From a bacterium (lineage in GTDB: Bacteria > Vulcanimicrobiota > JABDET01): a stretch of DNA of 64,000 bases. The DNA is taken from positions 119,888 through 183,887 of the forward strand of contig JAKAVV010000004.1 of NCBI GenBank assembly GCA_021817145.1, read 5' to 3'. Positions 47,427 to 55,959 of this stretch are shown piece after piece; position 1 is the first letter of the stretch, and every line of letters starts with the position of its first letter. The notes beneath the pieces were generated by a model. It had not been told where the DNA came from and made no database searches. It saw nothing but the letters and a program-made list of their open reading frames with translations. A program made the position numbers and the translations under genes.

Positions 47427-48274
47427 ATTGTTTTCTCCGTCGCCAAGAGATCGGAAAATTCCAAATCTGAACTAGCCGGTGAAAATCCAAATTTTGAGGC
47501 GTAATCATAAAAAAACAGGAGCCCCTCTTTTTCGCGATCTCCCAAGGTGTAAGAAAAATTCAAAAAATATCTTTTCAAAAAATCGCCGCTTAAATTGAGT
47601 CTGTCAGCTGCGCGATTTGCAATCACATCTAAATGTTTCAACCCTGATTCCCTGGAATCCAGCAGACCTTTAGCAAGATCCGCCCCCCCTGGCGCATTTT
47701 TTCTGATTCCCCACACAGCCCACACAAAAGGTTTTCCTGTGGTCTGAAACCACAATTCTCCCAAATCATAAAGATAATCCCCTGTATTGGAATGAGAAGC
47801 AGCGCCAAAACGAAGAGCTTCATCGCCAATAATAAGGCATCCTGTTTTTTCTGTACTGGCAGCCGCATAAAAAGATAGAGGATTCTCGCAAGGAATAATC
47901 TCTGCTTTAACCTCTAAAAGATTCAAGAGAATTTTCAAAAGCGCTGCAGAGGTAGAACTCGCTCGAGTCGCAAAAATCTTTCCGCCCGACAGATTTTTCA
48001 AGGAAGATCTTGCAATCAAAAAAACGCTTTTGACAGGGCCTTCTGAGGCAAGGGCAAGAGATGGAATAAGAAAAATCTCAGATTTCAAGAATGGATACTG
48101 GATAGAAGAAATACAAGAAACAAGAAGATTCCCTTCTTTCAATTCTTGATTTAAAAAATTGGGAGTCCCCCTTATCAAACAAATATCAGGATAAGCATTC
48201 TCAAAAAGAAACCGATAATAAACGGGCCAGATATTGACATAATCGAAAATTCCAAGAGGTAAACCGCTCTGCAC
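47417..48274 (-). CDS. mqnA: chorismate dehydratase
   Basis: MqnA dehydrates chorismate to 3-[(1-carboxyvinyl)oxy]benzoate, the first step of the futalosine pathway. The periplasmic-binding-protein-like fold is visible through GIFDYVNIWPVYYRFL, VSCISSIQYPFL, and TGCLIIGDEALRFG. It begins with GTG and has a weak ribosome binding site. The 150-base space to divergent mqnE probably holds promoters for both, though no clear boxes stand out. Confidence 0.9.
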   Translation of the reverse strand: MQSGLPLGIFDYVNIWPVYYRFLFENAYPDICLIRGTPNFLNQELKEGNLLVSCISSIQYPFLKSEIFLIPSLALASEGPVKSVFLIARSSLKNLSGGKIFATRASSTSAALLKILLNLLEVKAEIIPCENPLSFYAAASTEKTGCLIIGDEALRFGAASHSNTGDYLYDLGELWFQTTGKPFVWAVWGIRKNAPGGADLAKGLLDSRESGLKHLDVIANRAADRLNLSGDFLKRYFLNFSYTLGDREKEGLLFFYDYASKFGFSPASSDLEFSDLLATEKTICS

Positions 48275-48424
48275 AAACTAAACGTTCAAAAAGCTTTTGA
48301 TACTTTCCTGCCATGATTCAGCTGCTCTTTAGAGTTATTCAATCCTATTATTTTTTTCTTTAAAAAACGGGATTATGTTGATAGACTGTTGAATTGATTT
48401 CCGGCGCTTAAAACAACTTAACCC

Positions 48425-49540
48425 GTGATAATGAAAGAAAAATTTTGCGATTTAAAAGATAAAATCCATAACGGAGAACGGCTGAACTTTCAAGATGGAG
48501 TAAGGCTGATGGAAAGCTTTAACCTTCTTGAAATTGGAAAACTGGCAGATTTCGCGCGCAGAAAGAAATGCGGAGATAAGGTATATTACTCAAAGATTCT
48601 TTACTTAAGTCCGACCAATATCTGTGTAACTCTCTGCAAATTCTGCGCTTTCTACCGAAAACCAGGGGATCCAGAAGGATATGTTATCCCTGTGGAAGAG
48701 GCAGTAAAACTAGCTTCCAACCCCGATATTGCTGAAATCCATATTGTAGGAGGGCACCATCCAACCATTAAACTGGATTACTTTGAGAGCCTGATAAAAG
48801 GAATTCGCGCTGCGCGTCCTGATTTATGGATTAAAGCTTTTACAGTGGTAGAGCTGGATCATTTTTCAAAAGTAAACAAAATTCCAGTGGAAGAAGTCAT
48901 TCTCAAGTTAAAAAACGCAGGACTTAATTCCCTCCCTGGCGGAGGAGCTGAAATCTTCTCACCCCGTGTCAGAAAAATAATATGCCCCTTAAAAATCTCA
49001 GGAAAAAAATGGATTGAAATTATGGAAATCGCTCACAACTATGGGCTTTTTTCAAATGCCACCATGCTTTATGGACATATTGAAACAGCGGAAGAACGGG
49101 TTGACCACTTATTAAAAATTCGAGAGCTGCAAGACAGAACAGGAAAAATTTTATGTTTTATTCCTCTGGGCTGTCAGCCTGAAAATCATGAACTGAAAGA
49201 AGCAAAAGGGACAACAGGATTCGATGATTTAAAAGTTCATGCCATTTCAAGACTTCTGCTGGATAATATTCCACACATCAAAGCTCTCTGGACCACAATG
49301 GGAATTAAAACAGCTCAAGCAGCTCTTCATTTTGGGGCAGATGATCTGGGGGGAACTTTTGTCAATGAACAGGTAATGGATGAAGCTGGAGGAAAAACGC
49401 GCAGAGGAATAACAACAGCGATTTTGAAACAGATCGTCCTGGATGCAGGGCGCGTTCCCGTTGAAACCAACTCAGGGTATGGTCAATCAGGGATAAATGG
49501 GAATGATAAAGGAGGAAAAGCGGATCCTGCCGAAAATTAA
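48425..49540 (+). CDS. mqnE: aminofutalosine synthase (radical SAM)
   Basis: MqnE joins the MqnA product to SAM, forming aminodeoxyfutalosine. The radical SAM motif is CVTLCKFCAFYRKPG, followed by the MqnE hallmark IHIVGGHHPTIKLDYF and LNSLPGGGAEIFSPRVR. Start is either this GTG or an ATG two codons on; neither has a strong ribosome binding site. It is 371 residues, normal. It heads the operon that runs through the shell protein, the BCCP-like protein, AccC, RodA and dGTPase. No futalosine hydrolase (mqnB) gene is in the window. Confidence 0.92.
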   Translation: MIMKEKFCDLKDKIHNGERLNFQDGVRLMESFNLLEIGKLADFARRKKCGDKVYYSKILYLSPTNICVTLCKFCAFYRKPGDPEGYVIPVEEAVKLASNPDIAEIHIVGGHHPTIKLDYFESLIKGIRAARPDLWIKAFTVVELDHFSKVNKIPVEEVILKLKNAGLNSLPGGGAEIFSPRVRKIICPLKISGKKWIEIMEIAHNYGLFSNATMLYGHIETAEERVDHLLKIRELQDRTGKILCFIPLGCQPENHELKEAKGTTGFDDLKVHAISRLLLDNIPHIKALWTTMGIKTAQAALHFGADDLGGTFVNEQVMDEAGGKTRRGITTAILKQIVLDAGRVPVETNSGYGQSGINGNDKGGKADPAEN

Positions 49541-49564
49541 GAGATATTTTTAAAGGAGGGTATT

Positions 49565-49876
49565 ATGTCAAATTATGAAGCGCTCGGAATGATCGAAACT
49601 CGTGGGTTGGTCGCTATGATTGAAGCATCAGATGCCATGTGCAAAGCAGCCAACGTCAAACTTGTGTCCTACGAAAAAATTGGAGGAGGGCTTGTTACAG
49701 CCCTTGTGCGCGGAGATGTCGCAGCAGTCAGGGCAGCAACAGATGCAGGAGCAGCAGCAGCCCGCAAAATTGGAGAACTCGTGGCAGTTCATGTGATTCC
49801 AAGACCTCATACGGATCTGGACAAAATTTTACCCATTGGGCTTCCACAGGAAAAGCTCGAAAAGATTAAAGCTTAA
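49565..49876 (+). CDS. hexameric bacterial microcompartment shell protein (BMC-H)
   Basis: A 103-residue single-BMC-domain protein of the PduA/EutM/CcmK type: [41 protein letters not shown], and [19 protein letters not shown] followed by HVIPRPH. A very strong AAAGGAGGG precedes the ATG. It is the only shell gene in the window: no pentameric vertex (EutN/CcmL), no trimeric BMC-T and no signature enzyme are adjacent. The next gene carries a segment seen in microcompartment operons. Confidence 0.95.
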   Translation: MSNYEALGMIETRGLVAMIEASDAMCKAANVKLVSYEKIGGGLVTALVRGDVAAVRAATDAGAAAARKIGELVAVHVIPRPHTDLDKILPIGLPQEKLEKIKA

Positions 49877-49905
49877 CCTGGAAAAGATAAAGGCGTAAAC
49901 GGAAA

Positions 49906-50517
49906 ATGGAGCTTCTCGACTCCAATCAGCTTCGAACTCTTATTGAGCAGGTTGCGCTTCAGGTTCTAAATAAAACACAGCCTGAACCTGTTACCTTTAA
50001 AGGGAAGGTTCTGCTTTTTTCCGATATTCCTGATTGGTCCCCTGGGAGTTTACCCTCTGATAAAATTTTATGGAAGCCTGAGATTACATTTCAAGCCCGA
50101 GACTTGGATGGGATCGAAATTATTCACCTTTCTGCCGCAAATCTAAGCAAACTTGTTCACTTGATTTGGGATACCCCTTTTCTAGAGGCGATTGGCCAAG
50201 TTTTGCTAGAAGGAGGAAAAGTAAAAGTTACGGATCCAAAATGGAAAAATAAAACGTTTTGGAAAAATAAAAGCAAAATTTTTTTTGAAGCCTTATCAGA
50301 ACTGATTGAAAAAGCAAAAAGTTATGGAATTGAGTTTGAAATTTATGAACCTTCCAAAGAAGCGGTAACCGTTCAAAAAGTAGTCACTTATGAAGATATC
50401 ATGAAGTTCCTGAACAATGGGATTCGTTCTCTTATTCTCCCAAAAGGAACGATCATTACTCCTCTGGCAGCAGAACTGGCTAAAGACCGCGGGATTATTC
50501 TTCACTCAAGTCAATGA
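49906..50517 (+). CDS. microcompartment-associated protein, 203 aa
   Basis: The N-terminal two thirds match nothing I recognise. The last 45 residues (VTYEDIMKFLNNGIRSLILP, then GTIITPLAAELAKDRGIIL) resemble the short 'VTEADV...P.G..TPLAR.LA..RGI' segment found at the start of EutT-like cobalamin adenosyltransferases and in other proteins of microcompartment operons. It lies 30 bases after the shell gene and overlaps the BCCP-like gene by four bases. A role tied to the shell is inferred from this. Confidence 0.6.
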   Translation: MELLDSNQLRTLIEQVALQVLNKTQPEPVTFKGKVLLFSDIPDWSPGSLPSDKILWKPEITFQARDLDGIEIIHLSAANLSKLVHLIWDTPFLEAIGQVLLEGGKVKVTDPKWKNKTFWKNKSKIFFEALSELIEKAKSYGIEFEIYEPSKEAVTVQKVVTYEDIMKFLNNGIRSLILPKGTIITPLAAELAKDRGIILHSSQ

Positions 50518-50939
50518 TGATGTCATCTTCGTGGAACCTACCCCAATTTTTAGAAGAATTAAAGGATCTCTTGAATCAAGTAAAAGATTCAGATATTCTT
50601 GAATTAAGCTGGGAAAAAGATGAACATGGATTTAAATTCCGCAGAAAAAAGGGGGGCGTTTTTCAACCTCAAATTAAAGAAATTAAATCTGAAGCGGAAA
50701 AAGAATCTATTCAGCCTTCTTTCAAGGTTCAATCTCCTGTGGTCGGGATTTTCCACTTTCCCGATAAAAAACCTGAAATTGGATCCCTCATTTTAGAAGG
50801 AAAAGAATTGGGGTCTATCACCTCAATTAATGTGGTTTATCCTATTGAAATTGAAAAATCAGGGAGACTTGCTGAAATCCATGCTGTTGAAGGGGAACCT
50901 GTTGATTTCGGAAAGCTCTTGTTTACTCTGGAATTTTAA
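50514..50939 (+). CDS. biotin carboxyl carrier-like protein lacking the biotinyl lysine
   Basis: A 141-residue protein with the layout of acetyl-CoA carboxylase BCCP: an N-terminal helix, a basic linker, then a C-terminal lipoyl/biotinyl fold (VQSPVVGIFHFPDKKP, IEKSGRLAEI, VEGEPVDFGKLLFTLEF). At the biotinylation loop, where E. coli BCCP reads EAMKM, this protein reads TSINV, so the target Lys is replaced by Asn106. It cannot be biotinylated at the standard site. It lies immediately before accC (TAATG overlap). Plant BADC proteins, which regulate acetyl-CoA carboxylase, lack the lysine in the same way; the comparison is by analogy. Confidence 0.78.
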   Translation: MMMSSSWNLPQFLEELKDLLNQVKDSDILELSWEKDEHGFKFRRKKGGVFQPQIKEIKSEAEKESIQPSFKVQSPVVGIFHFPDKKPEIGSLILEGKELGSITSINVVYPIEIEKSGRLAEIHAVEGEPVDFGKLLFTLEF

Positions 50940-52279
50940 TGTTTCGGAAAATTTTAATCGCAAATCGAGGTGAAATTGCAGTTCGTGTGATCCGAGCTTG
51001 CAAACAGATCGGAATTCCGACAGCTGCCATCTTTTCAGAAGCAGACCAAAATTCTCTTCATGTTAAACTGGCGGATCAAGCCATCTGCATCGGTCCCCCG
51101 CCTTCTATTAAAAGTTACTTAAATGTCCACAATATTATCAGCGCTGCTTTAATTTCTGGAGCAGATGCCATTCATCCAGGATATGGATTTCTCTCTGAAA
51201 ATCCTCAATTTGCCGAAATCTGCGGCAGTCATCACTTAACTTTCATTGGACCATCCCCAGAAGCGATGAGTCAATTAGGAGACAAAGCAAAAGCAAGAGA
51301 AATCGCCCATAAAGCCGGAGTTCCTATTATTCCTGGAACACCGGTTGTAGAAAACATTGAACAAGCTTTAAAAGAAGCTAAGAAAATCGAATTCCCTGTT
51401 ATCATCAAAGCTGCTGCAGGAGGGGGTGGAAAAGGAATGAGAGTCTGTTTTTCTCTCAAAGAACTTGAAAAAAACTTACCTTTAGCCCAGGGGGAAGCAG
51501 AAGCAGCTTTTGGAGATTCCAGAGTCTATTTAGAAAAATATCTGATACATCCCAGACATATAGAAGTTCAGATCCTTGGAGATCAATTTGGAAATGTTAT
51601 TGCATTAGGTGAAAGAGAATGTTCACTCCAGCGAAAACATCAGAAAGTCATGGAAGAATCCCCATCAGCAGTCATAAACCCATCCACTCGAGAAAAAATT
51701 CAAAAAATGGCAGTCCGAATGGCTCAAGCGGTTCACTATTCAGGAGCGGGAACAGTGGAATTTTTAATGGAGCCAAATGGAAATTTCTACATGATTGAAG
51801 TCAATGCTAGAATTCAAGTGGAGCATCCTGTTACAGAAATAGTCACAGGAATAGATTTAGTTATAGAACAAATCTCAGCTGCTTCAGGGGAAAAGCTCAT
51901 TTACAAACAAGATCAAGTTGTCATTCAGGGACATGCCATTGAATGCAGAATCAATGCCGAAGATTCTCGAACGTTTGCCCCGTCAGCGGGAACGATTGAA
52001 AAACTCCACTGGGCAGGAGGACCTGGGATTCGAGTGGATTCCCATCTACGCGCTGGGGATATGATCCCTCCTTTTTATGACAGCATGATAGGAAAACTAA
52101 TCGCGTACGGAAGAAATCGTCAGGAAGCGCTGAATCGTCTAACAGCAGCTCTGGATGAAACTGAAATTGCGGGGGTAAAAACCAATCTTGCTTTCCAGCG
52201 GGAGTTAACTCGTCTCCCGGCTGTTCAAAAAGCAGAGATTCATGTCACTTTTATTGAAGAGCTCTTAAAAGAAAAGTGA
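50939..52279 (+). CDS. accC: biotin carboxylase (AccC)
   Basis: The ATP-dependent enzyme that carboxylates biotin on its carrier protein. ATP-grasp features are KAAAGGGGKGMRVCF, LIHPRHIEVQILGD, and the catalytic segment NARIQVEHPVTEIVTG; the biotin-carboxylase C-terminal domain ends the protein. At 446 residues it is the stand-alone subunit with no fused biotinyl domain. Its start overlaps the stop of the lysine-less carrier-like gene. A true, lysine-bearing BCCP is not visible in this window and must be elsewhere. Confidence 0.95.
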   Translation: MFRKILIANRGEIAVRVIRACKQIGIPTAAIFSEADQNSLHVKLADQAICIGPPPSIKSYLNVHNIISAALISGADAIHPGYGFLSENPQFAEICGSHHLTFIGPSPEAMSQLGDKAKAREIAHKAGVPIIPGTPVVENIEQALKEAKKIEFPVIIKAAAGGGGKGMRVCFSLKELEKNLPLAQGEAEAAFGDSRVYLEKYLIHPRHIEVQILGDQFGNVIALGERECSLQRKHQKVMEESPSAVINPSTREKIQKMAVRMAQAVHYSGAGTVEFLMEPNGNFYMIEVNARIQVEHPVTEIVTGIDLVIEQISAASGEKLIYKQDQVVIQGHAIECRINAEDSRTFAPSAGTIEKLHWAGGPGIRVDSHLRAGDMIPPFYDSMIGKLIAYGRNRQEALNRLTAALDETEIAGVKTNLAFQRELTRLPAVQKAEIHVTFIEELLKEK

Positions 52280-52286
52280 AGCTTAA

Positions 52287-53405
52287 ATGTATAAACCCTG
52301 GTATTTGCGAATAAACTGGAACATTACTGCGCCAACTCTCCTTTTAATCGCTTTTGGCATTTTAATGATTTACACGGCAACTTTTAGACAGTCGGGATTC
52401 CTGGTTGCGGGAAAGCAGCTGATCGCATTCTTCGTGGGTTTATTTTCAGCTGCATTCGTTTTTATTCTAGGGTACAAAAAAATTTGCGCAGAGCATTTTA
52501 CAATTAAGAAATTCCCAATCCCCATCAGATTAAGCTATCTTTTTTACGGCCTGTCCGTTTTTCTGCTCTTGTTCGTCCGACTGAAAGGACATTCAGCTTA
52601 TGGATCCCAAAGATGGATTGGGTTAGGTCCCTTTAGTTTTGAACCATCAGAAGTCGCAAAGCTAGCCCTTATTCTCGGTTTATGCACCTTTTTTGCGGAA
52701 CAGGAGGATCCGCCTGATTTTCTTACTTTTTTAAAAGCAGGGACTTTAACCATTTTTCCAATCTTTCTTGTTTTAATTCAGCCGGATATGGGAACCTCTA
52801 TTCTTCTCGCTTCGCTTTTTTTCTTTATCTCTTTTTTTGCAGGGGTCAACCCTCTTTATCTTGCCAGCACCCTTGCCGTCGGAATTGGAGGAATGTTTAA
52901 AGTGATGAAACCTTATCAATGGAAAAGACTGCTTGGTTTTTTACATCCCTTTAAACATCCTACTGGAAGCGGGTGGAATTTAATTCAATCATTAATTGCG
53001 GTAGGATCGGGAAAACTAGCGGGAAAAGGGCTTTTTCAGGGCAGCCAGACAGCTCTGCAGTTTGTGCCTCAGCATGCCACAGATTTCATCTTCACAGTGA
53101 TTGCCGAGCAGCTGGGATGGATAGGGGCTTTTTTCATGCTTGTTTTATATTTTTTTATCTTGTGGCAAGGAACAAAAATCGTTCTTGAAACAAAAGACAG
53201 GCTTGGAAAATTGTTAGCCTGTGGAATTGTCTCCATGTTCCTGGTCCATATTTTTATCAATATAGGAATGACAATCGGCATCATGCCTATTACTGGAATC
53301 CCGCTGCCTTTTATCAGCTCAGCAGGGACCAGTTTAATCGTCAACCTCATCTGTATCGCTATTTTATTGGATATTGATTATGAAAGGAGTTCTTTAATTC
53401 GATGA
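52287..53405 (+). CDS. rodA: RodA/FtsW-family peptidoglycan polymerase
   Basis: A SEDS-family glycosyltransferase of 372 residues with about ten membrane helices. Key segments are LGPFSFEPSEVAKLALIL and GWNLIQSLIAVGSGKLAGKG, then FVPQHATDFIFTVIAEQLG, the RodA version of the family signature. GIPLPFISSAGTSLIVNL follows near the C-terminus. RodA works in cell elongation with a class B PBP, which is not adjacent. It is coupled to dgt by a four-base overlap. Confidence 0.9.
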   Translation: MYKPWYLRINWNITAPTLLLIAFGILMIYTATFRQSGFLVAGKQLIAFFVGLFSAAFVFILGYKKICAEHFTIKKFPIPIRLSYLFYGLSVFLLLFVRLKGHSAYGSQRWIGLGPFSFEPSEVAKLALILGLCTFFAEQEDPPDFLTFLKAGTLTIFPIFLVLIQPDMGTSILLASLFFFISFFAGVNPLYLASTLAVGIGGMFKVMKPYQWKRLLGFLHPFKHPTGSGWNLIQSLIAVGSGKLAGKGLFQGSQTALQFVPQHATDFIFTVIAEQLGWIGAFFMLVLYFFILWQGTKIVLETKDRLGKLLACGIVSMFLVHIFINIGMTIGIMPITGIPLPFISSAGTSLIVNLICIAILLDIDYERSSLIR

Positions 53406-54595
53406 AACCAGAACTGAAACCCGATCTGCGGCAGGACGAGATTCGAAAAAAGCTTGAAGATCGAGAAAATAGAGAACTAGCAGAATATGCCAGCTCCTCG
53501 ATTAAAAGCAGAGGAAGAAAGTACCCTGAAAAAGAACATCCTTACCGCACAGCTTTCCAAAGGGATCGAGATCGGATCATCCATTCTTCCGCTTTCCGCA
53601 GATTAGAGTATAAAACTCAAGTTTTCATTTATCACGAAGGGGATTATTATCGAACTCGATTGACCCATTCCCTTGAAACCGCCCAGATCGCTAGAACCGC
53701 TGCTCGAGTCTTAAAATTAAATGAAGATCTCTGCGAAGTCCTCGCTCTTGCCCATGATATAGGCCACCCTCCTTTTGGACACTCAGGAGAACAGGTCATG
53801 AATCGTTTGCTGGCTGAACAAGGAGGATTTAACCATAATTTGCAAGGACTGAGAATTGTGGAAGTTCTGGAGGACAGATACCCGCAGTTCCCTGGATTAA
53901 ATCTCAGTTTTGAAGTTCGGGAGGGAATTGTCAAACATACTCGTCTTCCTTCCTGCGCCGAAACTCAAGAGTATGAACCTGACTGGGCTCCAACCCTTGA
54001 AACCCTGGTCGTGGATAAAAGCGATGAAATCGCTTATTCCAACCATGATTTAGATGATGCTTTAAGATCAAAAATGATTGATCTCGAAGATTTAAAAGAT
54101 ATCTCTCTCTGGAATCTTTGTTTTAGCCAGGTGAAAAAAGATTATGGCAAAGGACAGATCCGCAGTTTAATCCATGAAACCATTAAAACCATGATCAATT
54201 CAGAAGTTGGGGATCTTATACAAACGACCTTCGAGAATCTAGAAAAGTTTAAAATCAAAACACTTGACGATGTCAGAAAAGCGAAAACTCCTCCTGTTCA
54301 ATTCTCGAAAGAAATGGGGGAAATGCATGAAGAGCTGAGAGCCTTTTTAAAAGAAAATCTGTATCAACATTACAAAGTTGTGCAAATGAATGAAAAAGGG
54401 AAGAGAATCATACAGGACTTATTTAATACTTATGTAGATGTGCCAAAACAGCTCCCTCCTCATATTCAGAAAAAGATCGGGCAAGAATCATTAAAACGAG
54501 TGGTCTGCGATTATATCGTGGGAATGACGGATCATTTTGCTCTAGATGAACATAAAAGATTATTTGATCCAGACGAGCGTTTTTTAACTTTGTAA
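53402..54595 (+). CDS. dGTPase-like HD-domain triphosphohydrolase
   Basis: A 397-residue dNTP triphosphohydrolase-like protein. The N-terminal HRTAFQRDRDRIIHSSAFRR-type segment is present, and the HD metal site is visible as RTRLTHSLETAQIARTAAR and ALAHDIGHPPFGHSGEQVMN, with VVDKSDEIAYSNHDLDDALR further on. Enzymes of this family hydrolyse dNTPs to deoxynucleosides; some act in phage defence. Here it is coupled to rodA in a house-keeping operon, so a metabolic role is the default. Confidence 0.92.
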   Translation: MKPELKPDLRQDEIRKKLEDRENRELAEYASSSIKSRGRKYPEKEHPYRTAFQRDRDRIIHSSAFRRLEYKTQVFIYHEGDYYRTRLTHSLETAQIARTAARVLKLNEDLCEVLALAHDIGHPPFGHSGEQVMNRLLAEQGGFNHNLQGLRIVEVLEDRYPQFPGLNLSFEVREGIVKHTRLPSCAETQEYEPDWAPTLETLVVDKSDEIAYSNHDLDDALRSKMIDLEDLKDISLWNLCFSQVKKDYGKGQIRSLIHETIKTMINSEVGDLIQTTFENLEKFKIKTLDDVRKAKTPPVQFSKEMGEMHEELRAFLKENLYQHYKVVQMNEKGKRIIQDLFNTYVDVPKQLPPHIQKKIGQESLKRVVCDYIVGMTDHFALDEHKRLFDPDERFLTL

Positions 54596-54640
54596 AAACT
54601 TGCATCCATGCCTCACACGCCCTCACTCTCAATGTAGTTA

Positions 54641-55957
54641 CTACAGGTTATTCAAAAAAAACTTACTGAGGAGAAAGGCTTTGAGCTGAGAGAAATCGTT
54701 TGGAAAAAGAACTGTTTGTTTTTTTCTCTTAAGAGATTCCTGAAGGGAAGCAGGAATTGGAACAGGTTTCCCAATGATCTCTTCTATCATTTCCGAAAAT
54801 TTTGCGGGGTGGGCAGTTTCTAAAAATATTCCGCATTTTTTTTCCGGGCTTTTCTCGAAAAAGCGTTTCAATCCAAGATATCCGACTGCTCCATGGGGAT
54901 CCATAAGATATCCGTATGTTTTAAAAACATCTCGAATGGCTTCTCTGGTTTCATCATCAGAAACACTAAACCCGGACAAATCTTTTCTGAGGGCTTCCAA
55001 ATTCTGGTTGTAAAGATAAAAAATTCGAGCGGCATTACTTGGATTTCCAACATCCATGGCATTTGAGATTGTTTTTTTAGAAGGCGCAGGTTGAAAAACT
55101 CCTGTTTCAAGATAGCGGCAGAATGTGTCATTCGCATTCATCGCTGCAGTGAAATGAGAAACAGGACAGCCCATCTTTTTTGCCATCAATCCTGCGGTTA
55201 AATTTCCAAAATTTCCGCTTGGGACTGAAATCACAATTTCATTTTTACCTTCAAACTGAGCGCAGACGTAAAAATAATAAAAAGTCTGTGGAATGAGCCG
55301 GGCAATATTGATCGAGTTGGCAGATGTTAAATTTAATTTAGAATTAAGTTCTGAGCTGGCAAATGCTTGTTTCACCAGTATTTGGCAGTCATCAAAAGTT
55401 CCCTCAATTTCTAGAACAGTAATATTTTCATTTAAAGCGCTGAACTGTTTTTCCTGAATCAAGCTGACTTTACCTGATGGATAAAGCAGAACAACTTGAA
55501 TTCCCGGAACCCTGTAAAAACTCTGGGCAACAGCGCTCCCTGTGTCTCCAGATGTGGCGACTAAAACATAGAGATTTTTCTCAGATTGAGCGATGTAATA
55601 AGAGATCATCCTTGCCATAAACCTTGCCCCAAAATCCTTAAACGATAAAGTCGGTCCATGAAAAAGTTCGAGGATATAAAGATTTTCATCAAGTTTCACC
55701 AGGGGAAGATCAAAATTCAGAGTGTCAAACACAATGCTTTTTAAGATGTCAGGATCGATCTCATCCCCAAGCAGCGCCTGCGCGGCAAAAAAAGCGATCT
55801 CCTGGAATGAATAGGATCGAATTCCCTTAAACCTGTCCAGAGAAATGGTTGGCAGTTCAGAAGGGATGTACAATCCTCCATCCTCTGGCATTCCCTTTAG
55901 AACAGCCTCTCTAAGAGAAACCGAGTTTGCTTTTCGATTTGTGCTTAAGAGAACCAT
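54641..55957 (-). CDS. thrC: threonine synthase
   Basis: A 438-residue PLP enzyme that converts O-phosphohomoserine to threonine. The N-terminus STNRKANSVSLREAVLKG, the PLP-lysine segment GPTLSFKDFGARFMARM, and ATSGDTGSAVAQSFYRVPG match the long E. coli-type ThrC. It starts two bases after the thrA stop. Homoserine kinase (thrB), usually between or next to them, is not here. Confidence 0.93.
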   Translation of the reverse strand: MVLLSTNRKANSVSLREAVLKGMPEDGGLYIPSELPTISLDRFKGIRSYSFQEIAFFAAQALLGDEIDPDILKSIVFDTLNFDLPLVKLDENLYILELFHGPTLSFKDFGARFMARMISYYIAQSEKNLYVLVATSGDTGSAVAQSFYRVPGIQVVLLYPSGKVSLIQEKQFSALNENITVLEIEGTFDDCQILVKQAFASSELNSKLNLTSANSINIARLIPQTFYYFYVCAQFEGKNEIVISVPSGNFGNLTAGLMAKKMGCPVSHFTAAMNANDTFCRYLETGVFQPAPSKKTISNAMDVGNPSNAARIFYLYNQNLEALRKDLSGFSVSDDETREAIRDVFKTYGYLMDPHGAVGYLGLKRFFEKSPEKKCGIFLETAHPAKFSEMIEEIIGKPVPIPASLQESLKRKKQTVLFPNDFSQLKAFLLSKFFLNNL

Positions 55958-55959
55958 TT

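Noticed and set aside
49565..54595. Complete microcompartment operon
   Set aside because: Only one BMC-H gene is present; no vertex, BMC-T or signature enzyme is found.
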